From an uncultured Lachnospiraceae bacterium (lineage in GTDB: Bacteria > Bacillota > Clostridia > Lachnospirales > Lachnospiraceae): DNA of 23,888 nt. Where the stretch lies: the NCBI GenBank assembly GCA_910578605.1, contig CAJTQG010000045.1, forward strand, positions 1 to 23,888. The letters run 5' to 3'. Position 1 is the stretch's first letter. Each line of letters starts with the position of its first letter. Positions 6,060 to 13,644 of the stretch are shown in pieces. Position numbers and translations under genes: made by a program. The notes under the pieces were generated by a model, which made no database searches, was not told where the DNA came from, and saw only the letters and a program-made list of their open reading frames with translations.

Positions 6060-6726
6060 AGCAGTACCCCACGCCCCATACAGTTTTAATATGTGTTGGG
6101 CTCTTTGGATTATCTTCTATTTTGCTGCGCAGCATTTTAATATGGACAGTCAATGTTTGATTTTCACTAAAGCTGTCTGCGCCCCATATTTGATTAAAAA
6201 TATACTCCTTGTGTAAAGTCTTTCCCTGATTTTGCATTAACAGCAAAAGCAGCTCGTACTCCTTCCCATTTAATTCCATGACTTTTCCGTTTTTATATAC
6301 CTTGTGTGCTTGCACATCCAAAGTAATATCTCCCCCCACAATCATTTGTTTCTTAGTGAGAGGACTGTATGCCCGCTGCATTAAAGAACGGATTTTTGCT
6401 ATCAGCAAATCCGGGTCCACAGGTTTTTCCATATAATCGTCTGCCCCCAGATAAAATCCATTCAGCTTATCTTCCTTTCCCACACGGGCGCTGATAATCA
6501 GAATGGGAAGGCTTTTCACTATACGCACTTGACTGCACACTGCAAAACCATCCATTCCAGGCAAAGTAATATCCAAGATTAACAGCTTTATATCGTTCTC
6601 CTCCAAGCGGGAAAGGGCCTCTTCTCCCGAAGCTGCCCTAATGACTGTATATCCCTCTTTTTCTATAAAAATACTTAACAAATCCGCTAAATCTTCCTGA
6701 TCCTCCACTAACAGAATATCGTACAT
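6046..6726 (-). CDS. OmpR/PhoB-family response regulator
   Basis: A 226-aa cytoplasmic transcription factor. The receiver domain is residues 1-115: acidic pocket E8/D9, phosphoacceptor D52 (LILDITLPGMDG), S79 and K101. A winged-helix DNA-binding domain fills about 130-224 and ends in the usual HIKTVWGVGYCYE strand-wing. I take the ATG at 6726, preceded by AAGGAGAG, rather than an in-frame codon 13 codons upstream inside the ATPase gene; the protein then begins with the normal MYDILLVEDQ strand. The gene follows the ATPase stop by 14 bp and overlaps the kinase start. The likely target is its own operon promoter upstream of 9920, by analogy with similar systems. Confidence 0.94.
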   Translation of the reverse strand: MYDILLVEDQEDLADLLSIFIEKEGYTVIRAASGEEALSRLEENDIKLLILDITLPGMDGFAVCSQVRIVKSLPILIISARVGKEDKLNGFYLGADDYMEKPVDPDLLIAKIRSLMQRAYSPLTKKQMIVGGDITLDVQAHKVYKNGKVMELNGKEYELLLLLMQNQGKTLHKEYIFNQIWGADSFSENQTLTVHIKMLRSKIEDNPKSPTHIKTVWGVGYCYEEV

Positions 6727-6740
6727 ACTCTCTCCTTTTT

Positions 6741-7502
6741 CTACCATCCAAGCTTCATCAACCATTGATTCAAATTCTGCTCCCGCTCCCTTGCCAAAGC
6801 ATCCGTGTATTTTCCAAGCTTCATCTCATCCCGTATATCCCCGTCCTCAATATAACACACCCGCTCACATCTAGAAGCCACCTTCACATCATGGGTAACC
6901 ATCATTATAGTAGTTCCCTCCTCATTGAGCTTGTTTAATTCCTTCATCACTTCATAAGAGTTTTGTTTATTTAAAGAACCTGTTGGCTCATCTGCAAATA
7001 TAATATTAGGATTGTTAATCATACTTCTAACTATACAAGCCCGCTGCAGTTGACCGCCGGAAACCTCACTGATATCATTTTCCGCCACATCACTAATCCC
7101 AAGCTTTGCCATTAGCACCTTTGCCCGCTCATTGATTTCTTTTCTCTCAGACTTATTGGATGCAGATTGGAAAGCCGGCAAAATAATATTATCATAAATG
7201 GATAGATTTTTCAGCATGTACATTTGCTGAAACACAAACCCCATTTTTTTAAGCCGTATATCACTGATTTGGTTTCCCGTAAGCTTTGTTATCTCCTTCC
7301 CATAAAATTCAATAGTTCCCGCAGTCGCCTTATCCATACCGCTGATTGTGTAGAGCAAAGTAGTTTTCCCTGAACCGGATGGCCCCATAATTCCCACCAT
7401 CTCCCCCTCCTGGATTTCTAAATTTACATTTCTAAGTACATTATTTTGTCTCTTATTTACCACATAAGTTTTACATAAATTGGTTGCTTTTAACACACAC
7501 AT
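6741..7502 (-). CDS. ABC transporter ATPase, MacB/LolD/BceA type
   Basis: A 253-aa nucleotide-binding subunit for the FtsX-type permease encoded 15 bp upstream. All motifs are intact: Walker A GPSGSGKTT (40-48), Q-loop FQQ (91-93), signature VSGGQLQRA (147-155), Walker B IIFADE (167-172) with catalytic E172, and H-loop H204. The signature and the DEPTGSL D-loop are typical of the MacB/LolD/BceA group, whose ATPases drive mechanical movement of the permease rather than classic substrate translocation. A tail of about 30 residues after the H-loop strand (KYTDALAREREQNLNQW) is a feature I have seen in clostridial members. The stop is 14 bp before the regulator start. Confidence 0.94.
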   Translation of the reverse strand: MCVLKATNLCKTYVVNKRQNNVLRNVNLEIQEGEMVGIMGPSGSGKTTLLYTISGMDKATAGTIEFYGKEITKLTGNQISDIRLKKMGFVFQQMYMLKNLSIYDNIILPAFQSASNKSERKEINERAKVLMAKLGISDVAENDISEVSGGQLQRACIVRSMINNPNIIFADEPTGSLNKQNSYEVMKELNKLNEEGTTIMMVTHDVKVASRCERVCYIEDGDIRDEMKLGKYTDALAREREQNLNQWLMKLGW

Positions 7503-7517
7503 AGTTCTCCTCCTTTT

Positions 7518-9920
7518 CTACTGCACATTTGCCATATCTTTAGAATCTATTTTCCGAATGTGAATGGTTGCTATAAAAATTGCTGATGCTATGCCTGCAA
7601 ACAGTATAAGAGGATAAATCACATATGCCTGCAGTATCTCCACTTGAATCTTTAACTCTGCCCCCATAATTTTAAATATAGGGCTTAAAACAAAATGATT
7701 AGTCAGCATGGATAAGGGAATAGATATCATCATAGAAAGCAAAACAATCCACATAATTCTCATTGCAATCCACAGGCGAATATGCCAGCTTTGAAATCCA
7801 ATGCTTTTAAGCATAGCAATCTGTCCCTTTTCTCTCACAATAAATAATTTAATCATAAACACCGTAATCAACATTATCAATATACAAAGCATTGCCGTCA
7901 TAGGAATCTGCATTGCTTTCATTGTTTCTTTGATGGAACCAATATTCACCTCAATTGCCTCAGAACCTGTATACCAATTATATGCGGGAAATTCCTTGGA
8001 AAATTTGTCCGCTAACTCTTTTTGTGTAAGGTCTGTATCCATATCTACCATAACCATGCCATAGCCCGACATTATTTCATCATCCATATTCACCTCCCTA
8101 TTTAATCTTGCACTCTCACCCAACTGCATATAATCTGTATAACTTCCGGTAATCAGAAAACTTTTCTTCTCTCCTTTTATTTTTGTTGTAACAGTATCTC
8201 CAATATGCAAGTTATTTTTCTCCATCACTTTTTTTGAAAATGCCACTTCATTTTCCAGAATGGGGGCGTCTCCCTCACTATACTCATAAAAATCCTCCTT
8301 CGCTGCCACAAGATAATTGGTTAAAACCTTAACTGTCTCGTCCTCCTGTCCGCTTATATTCCATTCCTGAAAATAAAACGCATTTGTACTTAAGCTTGCC
8401 TTATAACCTTGATTTGCCAGCTCCTGTTCTACTCTCTTCAAGGCTTCTTTCAACTCCCCAACATAGTGATAATTGCTATCCTCCTGTTTTTCAATTTTAT
8501 TCATGTATACGGCACTTTCCGTGTTTAAATCAAACTTGGATATCATCTCATCACTGTTCATCGTAGACCATGTGTTTAACGGTATGGTAATTAAAACAAA
8601 GCTTATGCAAAAAGTGACAAGCAGAACAATATACCGCCTTTTATTGCAGAGCACATCATTGAGACCAAGAAAAGCAATTGTTCCCATATGCTTTTTGGCA
8701 TGAAGCCTTAAACCTTTTCTTTTGCTGTATCTCTCCCCCTTTTCCCCATATCGGATAGCTTCCACGGCAGATATTTTCTTTAATTTATTAGTAAATAAAA
8801 TACACATACTCTCCACAATTAAAATCAATGTTATACAGCATACAATATGTATCAGAAACATTAAATTTGTTTTTCCCAACACCATAGATTGGCTCACGCT
8901 GTCAAGCATCCATCTGCCAACAGGAAGACTAAGCCCAAAACCAATGACCACACCAACCGTAACCAGCACTAGATATTTAAATATATATATTTTCTGAATA
9001 GAAAAATTTCTCATGCCGATTGCCTTCATCACTCCTATTTCCTGCTCATTCTCTTCCAATGTAAACACAATAGAAAATCGTAAAATCATAAGAGAAATTA
9101 GAATCAAGCAAATCCCAATTACCATAACCAAACCGCCTATAATCATCTCAAATACATACAATAACTTATACATGTCTCTTGTTATTGTGATCATTAAAGA
9201 AGAAAAGCCTTGTTTGTTCATAGAACTCACAGTATCCTCTATGGTTTTTGTGTTAAAACCATATTGATATACAATATTGGGATTTTCCTTTACCGAAAGC
9301 ATCCGCTCATAATCTGACTTATGAAAAACAAACCGCTTCATGCCGGAAAATTCATTGCCGTACATTATATCCTTACACTGAACTGCAATTTTATATCGAA
9401 ATGTTTTATCTCCAATTGTAATTTCAATTTCATCCCCAAGGTCTAAATCATTGTCGTAAACTGTATTGGCAGTAAACGCCACCTCACCCTCCTTAAGCAC
9501 TAACTCATTTCCTCTATCATCTAAAGGCTTGGCGTAAGTGCCGCCTGCATAACCCATATACAAATTTGTGGGACCTTGATTGACAAATTCATGTCTTTCT
9601 GCAGAATCAGAACTTTTCTTTTTAATCAAATGAATTTGATTGACTTTTATTTCACACAAGCTCTCATAGTCAAATTCTGTAATCTCCTCTCTAGTGCCAA
9701 GCCAATCTTCAAACCGTTCCTTTTCCTTATCCATGGAGAGAAACACCATTACATCGCTCACATTAGAATATTCCATAAATGTATTAGAACCATTTGCAAT
9801 AAAATAAATATTGCTTGCACTGCTTGACAAAAACGCAGCAGACAATGAGATAAAAACAAGCAATATTATATTGATGCCTTTCCTTTTCTTTAAATCTTTC
9901 TTTAATATCTCATACCACAT
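7518..9920 (-). CDS. FtsX-like ABC transporter permease
   Basis: An 800-aa integral membrane protein made of two similar halves. Predicted TMs: 17-38, 256-282, 313-335, 352-376, 430-449, 673-694, 715-741 and 764-785, giving 8. Two large extracellular domains (about 39-255 and 450-672) sit after TM1 and TM5, as in the duplicated FtsX/MacB fold. Each half has the cytoplasmic coupling motif after its second helix: QEIGVMKAIGM (293-303) and QIAMLKSIGF (700-709). It is first in an operon with its ATPase and a two-component system. That layout is typical of Bacillota loci that sense and resist antimicrobial peptides, but the topology differs from 10-TM BceB. The substrate is not evident; export of a lipoprotein or peptide is also possible. 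Confidence 0.9.
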   Translation of the reverse strand: MWYEILKKDLKKRKGINIILLVFISLSAAFLSSSASNIYFIANGSNTFMEYSNVSDVMVFLSMDKEKERFEDWLGTREEITEFDYESLCEIKVNQIHLIKKKSSDSAERHEFVNQGPTNLYMGYAGGTYAKPLDDRGNELVLKEGEVAFTANTVYDNDLDLGDEIEITIGDKTFRYKIAVQCKDIMYGNEFSGMKRFVFHKSDYERMLSVKENPNIVYQYGFNTKTIEDTVSSMNKQGFSSLMITITRDMYKLLYVFEMIIGGLVMVIGICLILISLMILRFSIVFTLEENEQEIGVMKAIGMRNFSIQKIYIFKYLVLVTVGVVIGFGLSLPVGRWMLDSVSQSMVLGKTNLMFLIHIVCCITLILIVESMCILFTNKLKKISAVEAIRYGEKGERYSKRKGLRLHAKKHMGTIAFLGLNDVLCNKRRYIVLLVTFCISFVLITIPLNTWSTMNSDEMISKFDLNTESAVYMNKIEKQEDSNYHYVGELKEALKRVEQELANQGYKASLSTNAFYFQEWNISGQEDETVKVLTNYLVAAKEDFYEYSEGDAPILENEVAFSKKVMEKNNLHIGDTVTTKIKGEKKSFLITGSYTDYMQLGESARLNREVNMDDEIMSGYGMVMVDMDTDLTQKELADKFSKEFPAYNWYTGSEAIEVNIGSIKETMKAMQIPMTAMLCILIMLITVFMIKLFIVREKGQIAMLKSIGFQSWHIRLWIAMRIMWIVLLSMMISIPLSMLTNHFVLSPIFKIMGAELKIQVEILQAYVIYPLILFAGIASAIFIATIHIRKIDSKDMANVQ

Positions 9921-9954
9921 AGTTTCCCTTCCTTTCTTGTCTGTAAATACTATC

Positions 9955-9963
9955 CTTATATCA
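9955..9963 (-). promoter_or_regulatory. Candidate extended -10 promoter of the permease operon
   Basis: The minus strand reads TGATATAAG, an extended -10 (TG-N-TATAAG), about 35 bp before the start codon. I see no good -35 at the right distance, which would suit an activator-dependent promoter controlled by the operon's own response regulator. The ribosome binding site of the permease is AAGGAAGGG. Confidence 0.35.
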
Positions 9964-10056
9964 CTCTTTGTGTTGTGTTCTTATTCTACCAAATCATTTA
10001 TTAAAAAATCCTTAAATATTGAAACGAAATTATAAAAAATTTATACATAAAATAAT

Positions 10057-10097
10057 AAAGACTTTACAGATTATTATTTCCAATCCATAAAGCCTTT
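10057..10097. terminator. Intrinsic terminator after the 331-aa membrane protein gene
   Basis: AAAGACTTTACAGATT (10057-10072) pairs with AATCCATAAAGCCTTT (10082-10097) over 16 bp, three of them G-U type. The minus strand continues with ATTATTTTAT and the plus strand with TTTCTTTATTTTA, so it could stop transcription both ways. It separates the lone gene upstream from the permease operon. Confidence 0.65.
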
Positions 10098-10113
10098 TTT
10101 CTTTATTTTATCA

Positions 10114-11109
10114 TTATTTTATATTCTTACGAATACAATTCCTTAACTCTTCATCTAATCTATATCCAACAATACATTCATCCTCTTCCATTTCTTCATC
10201 CTCTTCTTCACTTCCTTCTTTATTACTTTTATTTTTTTTATCCCTCTGATTTTCTTTTTTATTTTCTATATCATTTATATCATCTGAACACCACAAACAT
10301 ACTTCCTTTTCTGTGAAAAAAATATATGCTCTTTGGGTATAAATACTATCTTCTGATTGTCTGACAATATTATATTCACCCGTCACCTCTGTCTCATGAA
10401 ATACTTTAATCTCCCACTGAGGATTTGGTTTTTCAAATAAAACGTGCAGCAGTCTCTGCTCCTCCCCTGTCCATGCACCCCCTTCTCCTACCTCATTAAA
10501 TTTTTCATAAAAATATTTCATTTTGGACTTCTTTTGATAAAAATTTTGAATTTTATCGTAATCTTTCTCCCTGCAACACACTACTCGATTATTGTTTGCA
10601 TAAAGAGGAAAGCCGCTATCATTTTCTATCTCATATAATGTATCATATGGATTATAGTTCAAAAGATGATTTATGAATTGTTCTGCTTCTTCTATCTCTT
10701 GAGACAAAATATTACAGATTGCTTCCCTTTTTTTAGCCTTTTCGGAATCATAGTCATCTCCCAAAAGGACAAATTTTTCCCCATCCAATTCAAATCCCTT
10801 CTCCATTTCCTGCTCTGTCATAACAAGCACTTTGCCTGTATCCACATATTCGTCATAGGATGCCTTATTATTTGCTCTCATAAGCAGAACAAATCCGAAA
10901 ATAACAGACATGCATACAAAGGAAATCACAAAAAATACGATGGAGAGCTTCACTAATATTGTCTTATTTCCTTTTCTCTGCTTTGTCTTACCTAAAATCA
11001 AAGATATTGTCCCAACCATGAAAAAAAACATTGAGGCTAACAGAATCAAACATAAAAACATTACGATGCAAATTATGATTACAAATATAAGAAAAAATAG
11101 AAAACCCAT
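10114..11109 (-). CDS. Hypothetical membrane protein with acidic C-terminal region
   Basis: A 331-aa protein of no family I recognise. Residues 2-40 are almost entirely hydrophobic, enough for one or two TMs. A basic loop (KTKQRKGNK) and another TM (51-77) follow. The rest, about 250 residues, is soluble and would be extracellular or cytoplasmic depending on how many helices the first stretch forms. Near residues 285-310 there is a low-complexity charged segment: a Lys/Asn/Gln-rich run followed by GSEEEDEEMEEDE. The extreme C-terminus (GYRLDEELRNCIRKNIK) is again ordinary sequence. A good GAGGAGA site precedes the ATG. It is monocistronic, with terminators on both sides, so its neighbours do not hint at a role. 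Confidence 0.75.
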   Translation of the reverse strand: MGFLFFLIFVIIICIVMFLCLILLASMFFFMVGTISLILGKTKQRKGNKTILVKLSIVFFVISFVCMSVIFGFVLLMRANNKASYDEYVDTGKVLVMTEQEMEKGFELDGEKFVLLGDDYDSEKAKKREAICNILSQEIEEAEQFINHLLNYNPYDTLYEIENDSGFPLYANNNRVVCCREKDYDKIQNFYQKKSKMKYFYEKFNEVGEGGAWTGEEQRLLHVLFEKPNPQWEIKVFHETEVTGEYNIVRQSEDSIYTQRAYIFFTEKEVCLWCSDDINDIENKKENQRDKKNKSNKEGSEEEDEEMEEDECIVGYRLDEELRNCIRKNIK

Positions 11110-11152
11110 TGCTTATCTCCTCTATCATACAAATCTTTTACACTAAAAGTTT

Positions 11153-11190
11153 CATAAAAAAACGGAACGCTTTTTCAGAGTTCCGCTTTT
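11153..11190 (-). terminator. Intrinsic terminator ending the 16.9-11.2 kb gene run
   Basis: On the minus strand CGGAAC and GTTCCG (11163-11168 with 11180-11185) form the stem around an 11-nt loop, followed by seven Ts. The opposite strand also has a T-rich tail (CTTTTTCT). It lies 41 bp after the stop of the FliD-like gene and closes that transcription unit. Confidence 0.75.
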
Positions 11191-11225
11191 TCTTTCATTA
11201 TATTATCATATATTTACTGCTCTGC

Positions 11226-11900
11226 TCATCCGAAGAAATCATATCGATTCATAGATGACATATACATGCTTCCTGCCGCATTATACTGATTCATTATACT
11301 CTGCACATTTGCATTTGCATTATCTGCTACTCTGGATGCAACAAAGGAAAGATTTGACATAAAATCACTCGAACTTCCCAAAATTTCTTTTAATTTGCTG
11401 CGGTCTGCACCTTTCAGCTTCTCCTCATCCAAACTCAGTGTACCGTTCTTATCCACACTGATACCTATGCTCTCCAAGGAATCCTTGTTCTCTGATACAA
11501 CCTCCATCATTGCCTTTTTATAGTAATCATTTAACACATTGGAAGTTTTCCCTAATCTCTTAATGGTATCATTGTACTTAGAAACAAATTCTTCCACGGA
11601 ATCATACAGCTTCTGTCTATTTTCCTCTGTATCCTCCATCTCAAAAATAGAATCCTTACCTTGTGCCATAAAGATTTCTGTTAATTCCTCTAACTCCTCC
11701 GCCGACTGACCTAACTTTTCGTAGGAAGTCTTGTTTACGCTGTTTACAGAGCCTATGCCGGAATTCTGACCTAATGCGCCCAATAATGTGTTTTGATAAT
11801 TATCCTCATTATTAATATAATTCAGCAATGTGTTACGTCGAACCGGTGTGCCTGCCTTCCTTGCAGAAGCCTCTACCATCTGTGTTGTCACTCTAATCAT
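11226..11900 (-). CDS. FliD-C-like protein with FlgL-like N-terminus
   Basis: A 224-aa protein. The N-terminus MIRVTTQMVEAS resembles the start of FlgL/flagellin-type filament proteins. Residues about 100-200 resemble the C-terminal domain of the flagellar cap protein FliD: a VEEFVSKYNDTIKRL helix, then LESIGISVDKNGTLSLDEEKL, the characteristic turn-and-strand of that domain, then a helix rich in small and polar residues. The D0-D1-type helices fit, but it is far too short for a full FliD (usually 450 aa or more) and lacks the hypervariable middle. No signal peptide is seen. The ribosome binding site is AGAGGGAAAG. A sigma-28-like promoter lies in the 101-bp gap before it. It is the last gene of the run. 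I infer a flagellum-associated structural or accessory role; family assignment is by eye. Confidence 0.7.
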   Translation of the reverse strand: MIRVTTQMVEASARKAGTPVRRNTLLNYINNEDNYQNTLLGALGQNSGIGSVNSVNKTSYEKLGQSAEELEELTEIFMAQGKDSIFEMEDTEENRQKLYDSVEEFVSKYNDTIKRLGKTSNVLNDYYKKAMMEVVSENKDSLESIGISVDKNGTLSLDEEKLKGADRSKLKEILGSSSDFMSNLSFVASRVADNANANVQSIMNQYNAAGSMYMSSMNRYDFFG

Positions 11901-11976
11901 GGCTTTCCCTCTTTTCTATCTTAATGATATGTATTTTGAATTGGACCTCCATGTCTTTTCAATTTTTACAATGTTA

Positions 11977-12004
11977 TTATCGGACAACAGACTCTCTATC
12001 TTTA
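11977..12004 (-). promoter_or_regulatory. Sigma-28-like promoter before the FliD-like gene
   Basis: Minus strand TAAA (12001-12004), 17 nt, then CCGATAA (11977-11983). The known flagellar sigma factor consensus is TAAA then about 15-16 nt then (G)CCGATAA/T, so the match is one base long in spacing and otherwise exact. TAAA overlaps the stop codon of the coiled-coil protein gene. The start site would be near 11970, leaving about 70 nt of leader. Confidence 0.55.
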
Positions 12005-12754
12005 CCTAATACCCCATGTATTTTTATTTTTTTCTGCCTGTTCCTGTTTCTCTATTTGAGGAGACAGCTCTGTACTATCCAGCTCCCCTTTCTCCTCCTG
12101 CATTGACAGCTCGTCTTCTTGTTCCCCCTTCTTCAAGGATTTGTCTTCTATCATAATATCTTCCGTTGGCTTACTGATATCCTCTACCTGGTGTTCTTTT
12201 TTGTACTCTTTTTTCTCCGGCAAGTTTTTATATTGAAGGGTTTTTGTAAACTTCAGATGTTCCTCCTGTATTCCGGCGGCCTTTTTTATGATTTTTTGCA
12301 GCAGTCCGATTTTTTTGCTCTCCGGAATATTAGGATTATTTGCAATTTTCTTAGCTTGGGCCATAAATTCTCCCATTTTCGTTGTTTTCAGCTTTTCTAC
12401 ATCCTCTTTTGATTCACATCCCTTTAATTGCTTCTTGTATGCTTTCTTGTCTTGCTCTATCTCCTGGTATTCCTTCAAAAGCTCTGGTGCATTTTTCTTC
12501 AGATATTCTATTTCACTGGCAGTCAACACGCCGCCTGCCATCAGCTTATTGGAAATATCAGCCCGTTTGTTGCTCTCCCGCATTTTCTCTAAGTCCTCTT
12601 CATACTTTTGAAGCTGCTTTTCCTCCACTGTCAATTCTTTTCTTTTATCTCTCTTGTCCTTTTTTTCGCCTAATTCCTGCTGCTTTTTCTGCCATTGGCT
12701 TTCCATCTGGGCCATCTGCACAGCACTGCGAATCGTTCCCACCATCTGGAACAT
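12002..12754 (-). CDS. Charged coiled-coil protein of unknown function
   Basis: A 250-aa, extremely hydrophilic protein. Residues 15-150 are predicted helix rich in Lys and Glu with heptad-like spacing (EEKQLQKYEEDLEKMRES, KEYQEIEQDKKAYKKQL), interrupted by MAGGVLTASEIEYLKKNAPELL, which reads like a helical hairpin. Residues 175-250 are acidic and probably disordered. There is no signal peptide or TM. I recall similar proteins next to DUF6033 proteins in Lachnospiraceae but know no function. The start is supported by GGGGGAT 6 nt upstream, and the gene follows the DUF6033 stop by 15 bp, so the two are co-transcribed. Because of the sigma-28-like promoters on either side, a scaffold or regulatory role in motility is possible but unproven. 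Confidence 0.7.
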   Translation of the reverse strand: MFQMVGTIRSAVQMAQMESQWQKKQQELGEKKDKRDKRKELTVEEKQLQKYEEDLEKMRESNKRADISNKLMAGGVLTASEIEYLKKNAPELLKEYQEIEQDKKAYKKQLKGCESKEDVEKLKTTKMGEFMAQAKKIANNPNIPESKKIGLLQKIIKKAAGIQEEHLKFTKTLQYKNLPEKKEYKKEHQVEDISKPTEDIMIEDKSLKKGEQEDELSMQEEKGELDSTELSPQIEKQEQAEKNKNTWGIR

Positions 12755-12769
12755 ATCATCCCCCCTGCC

Positions 12770-13537
12770 TTACATTCTAAAATCAAAATGTTGTCCAACC
12801 ATTCTTTCCTGGTCTGTCTGCACTTTGTCATTTTGATACAAATACATGCTCTGATTAATTTTTTGAATCAACTCCTCCATAGATGAAGCTGTAATAGTAA
12901 CCCTATTCTGTGCCTCCTCCCCATGATAGACACCTGCAGGCTCCTCTTTTCTCTTTGCCTGCCTGTCGGCTGCCCTCTCTTCTTCCGCCTTTGCCTCCGC
13001 TTTCTTTTTTGCCTCTGCCTTCTCCTCAGATTTTTTTGCTATCCTCTCTCTCTGAGCTGCCAACGATTTATCAATTACGGCAAAAAAGGACGCCGTTCCA
13101 TTGTCATTGACTTGAATGCCGTAGGTTTTTACATTAGCCCCTGTACTTGCAAGGCTGCTCTTCATCTGAGTTAAACCGGTAGCCGCATTCCTGATAATTC
13201 CTTCGTACTGCTCCCGGAATTTTTCATCCTCCGCCATCCGCTCAATTTTCTCCTCATCAATCAGAACTACCATCTTATTGGCATTCCCATAGCTGCCTGC
13301 CTGTGCCTGAGCTTGTTCCTTCTGGTCCTTACTCACAAGAATAAAGTCCATATTGGAATATTTCTTTTTTAATTTCTCATAGTAGCTGGCTGCTTTTTCA
13401 CTGAGTTGTACTTCTCCGATTGTCTTGCCGTAAAACTTAGTCTTTTTTTGATTTTCCTTTGTGTTATTTGCTTCCTTTGCTTCGTTTGCCTGAAGGGCTG
13501 CTGCCGCTGCGCTGGCCGCCTGTGTAATTGCACTCAT
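12770..13537 (-). CDS. DUF6033-family protein
   Basis: A 255-aa protein that I recognise as DUF6033, an uncharacterised Lachnospiraceae family. The N-terminus is Ala-rich and helical (MSAITQAASAAAAALQANE). The conserved core runs from about residue 32 (YGKTIGEVQLSEKAASYYEK) through SNMDFILVSKDQKE, ANKMVVLIDEEKIERMAED and YGIQVNDNGTASFFAVIDKS to about 165. A low-complexity Lys/Ala/Glu helix follows (about 170-205), then a short conserved C-terminal helix (ASSMEELIQKINQSMYLYQ). No signal peptide or TM. The ATG at 13537 is chosen over one 16 codons upstream because AAGGAGGAG sits directly before it. A sigma-28-like promoter precedes it. Function unknown; the context suggests a motility-linked or cell-envelope-linked role. 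Confidence 0.8.
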   Translation of the reverse strand: MSAITQAASAAAAALQANEAKEANNTKENQKKTKFYGKTIGEVQLSEKAASYYEKLKKKYSNMDFILVSKDQKEQAQAQAGSYGNANKMVVLIDEEKIERMAEDEKFREQYEGIIRNAATGLTQMKSSLASTGANVKTYGIQVNDNGTASFFAVIDKSLAAQRERIAKKSEEKAEAKKKAEAKAEEERAADRQAKRKEEPAGVYHGEEAQNRVTITASSMEELIQKINQSMYLYQNDKVQTDQERMVGQHFDFRM

Positions 13538-13596
13538 ATTGTCTCCTCCTTGATATTTTATGGGCTGTTCACAGATAAACAGCATTGTTATTATTT

Positions 13597-13624
13597 ATTT
13601 CGGCAGTTTACACAAGAATGTTTA
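13597..13624 (-). promoter_or_regulatory. Sigma-28-like promoter before the DUF6033 gene
   Basis: Minus strand TAAA (13621-13624), 17 nt, then CCGAAAT preceded by G (GCCGAAAT, 13597-13604). Spacing is identical to the candidate at 11977-12004. The -10 differs from GCCGATAT by one base. It lies in the 107-bp gap after the HEAT-like gene and would give a leader of about 50 nt. Confidence 0.5.
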
Positions 13625-13644
13625 TTACAAGGTATGTTGTGACA

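Noticed and set aside
7518..9920. BceAB-type bacitracin transporter as a specific assignment
   Set aside because: The permease has 8 predicted TMs and two large extracellular domains, not the 10-TM BceB plan with one central domain; the kinase also has a long sensory loop, unlike BceS.
12288..12886. Several overlapping plus-strand frames opposite the coiled-coil and DUF6033 genes
   Set aside because: They are antisense shadows of Lys/Glu-rich coding sequence, which reads as Ser/Phe/Leu-rich frames, and they lack start signals.
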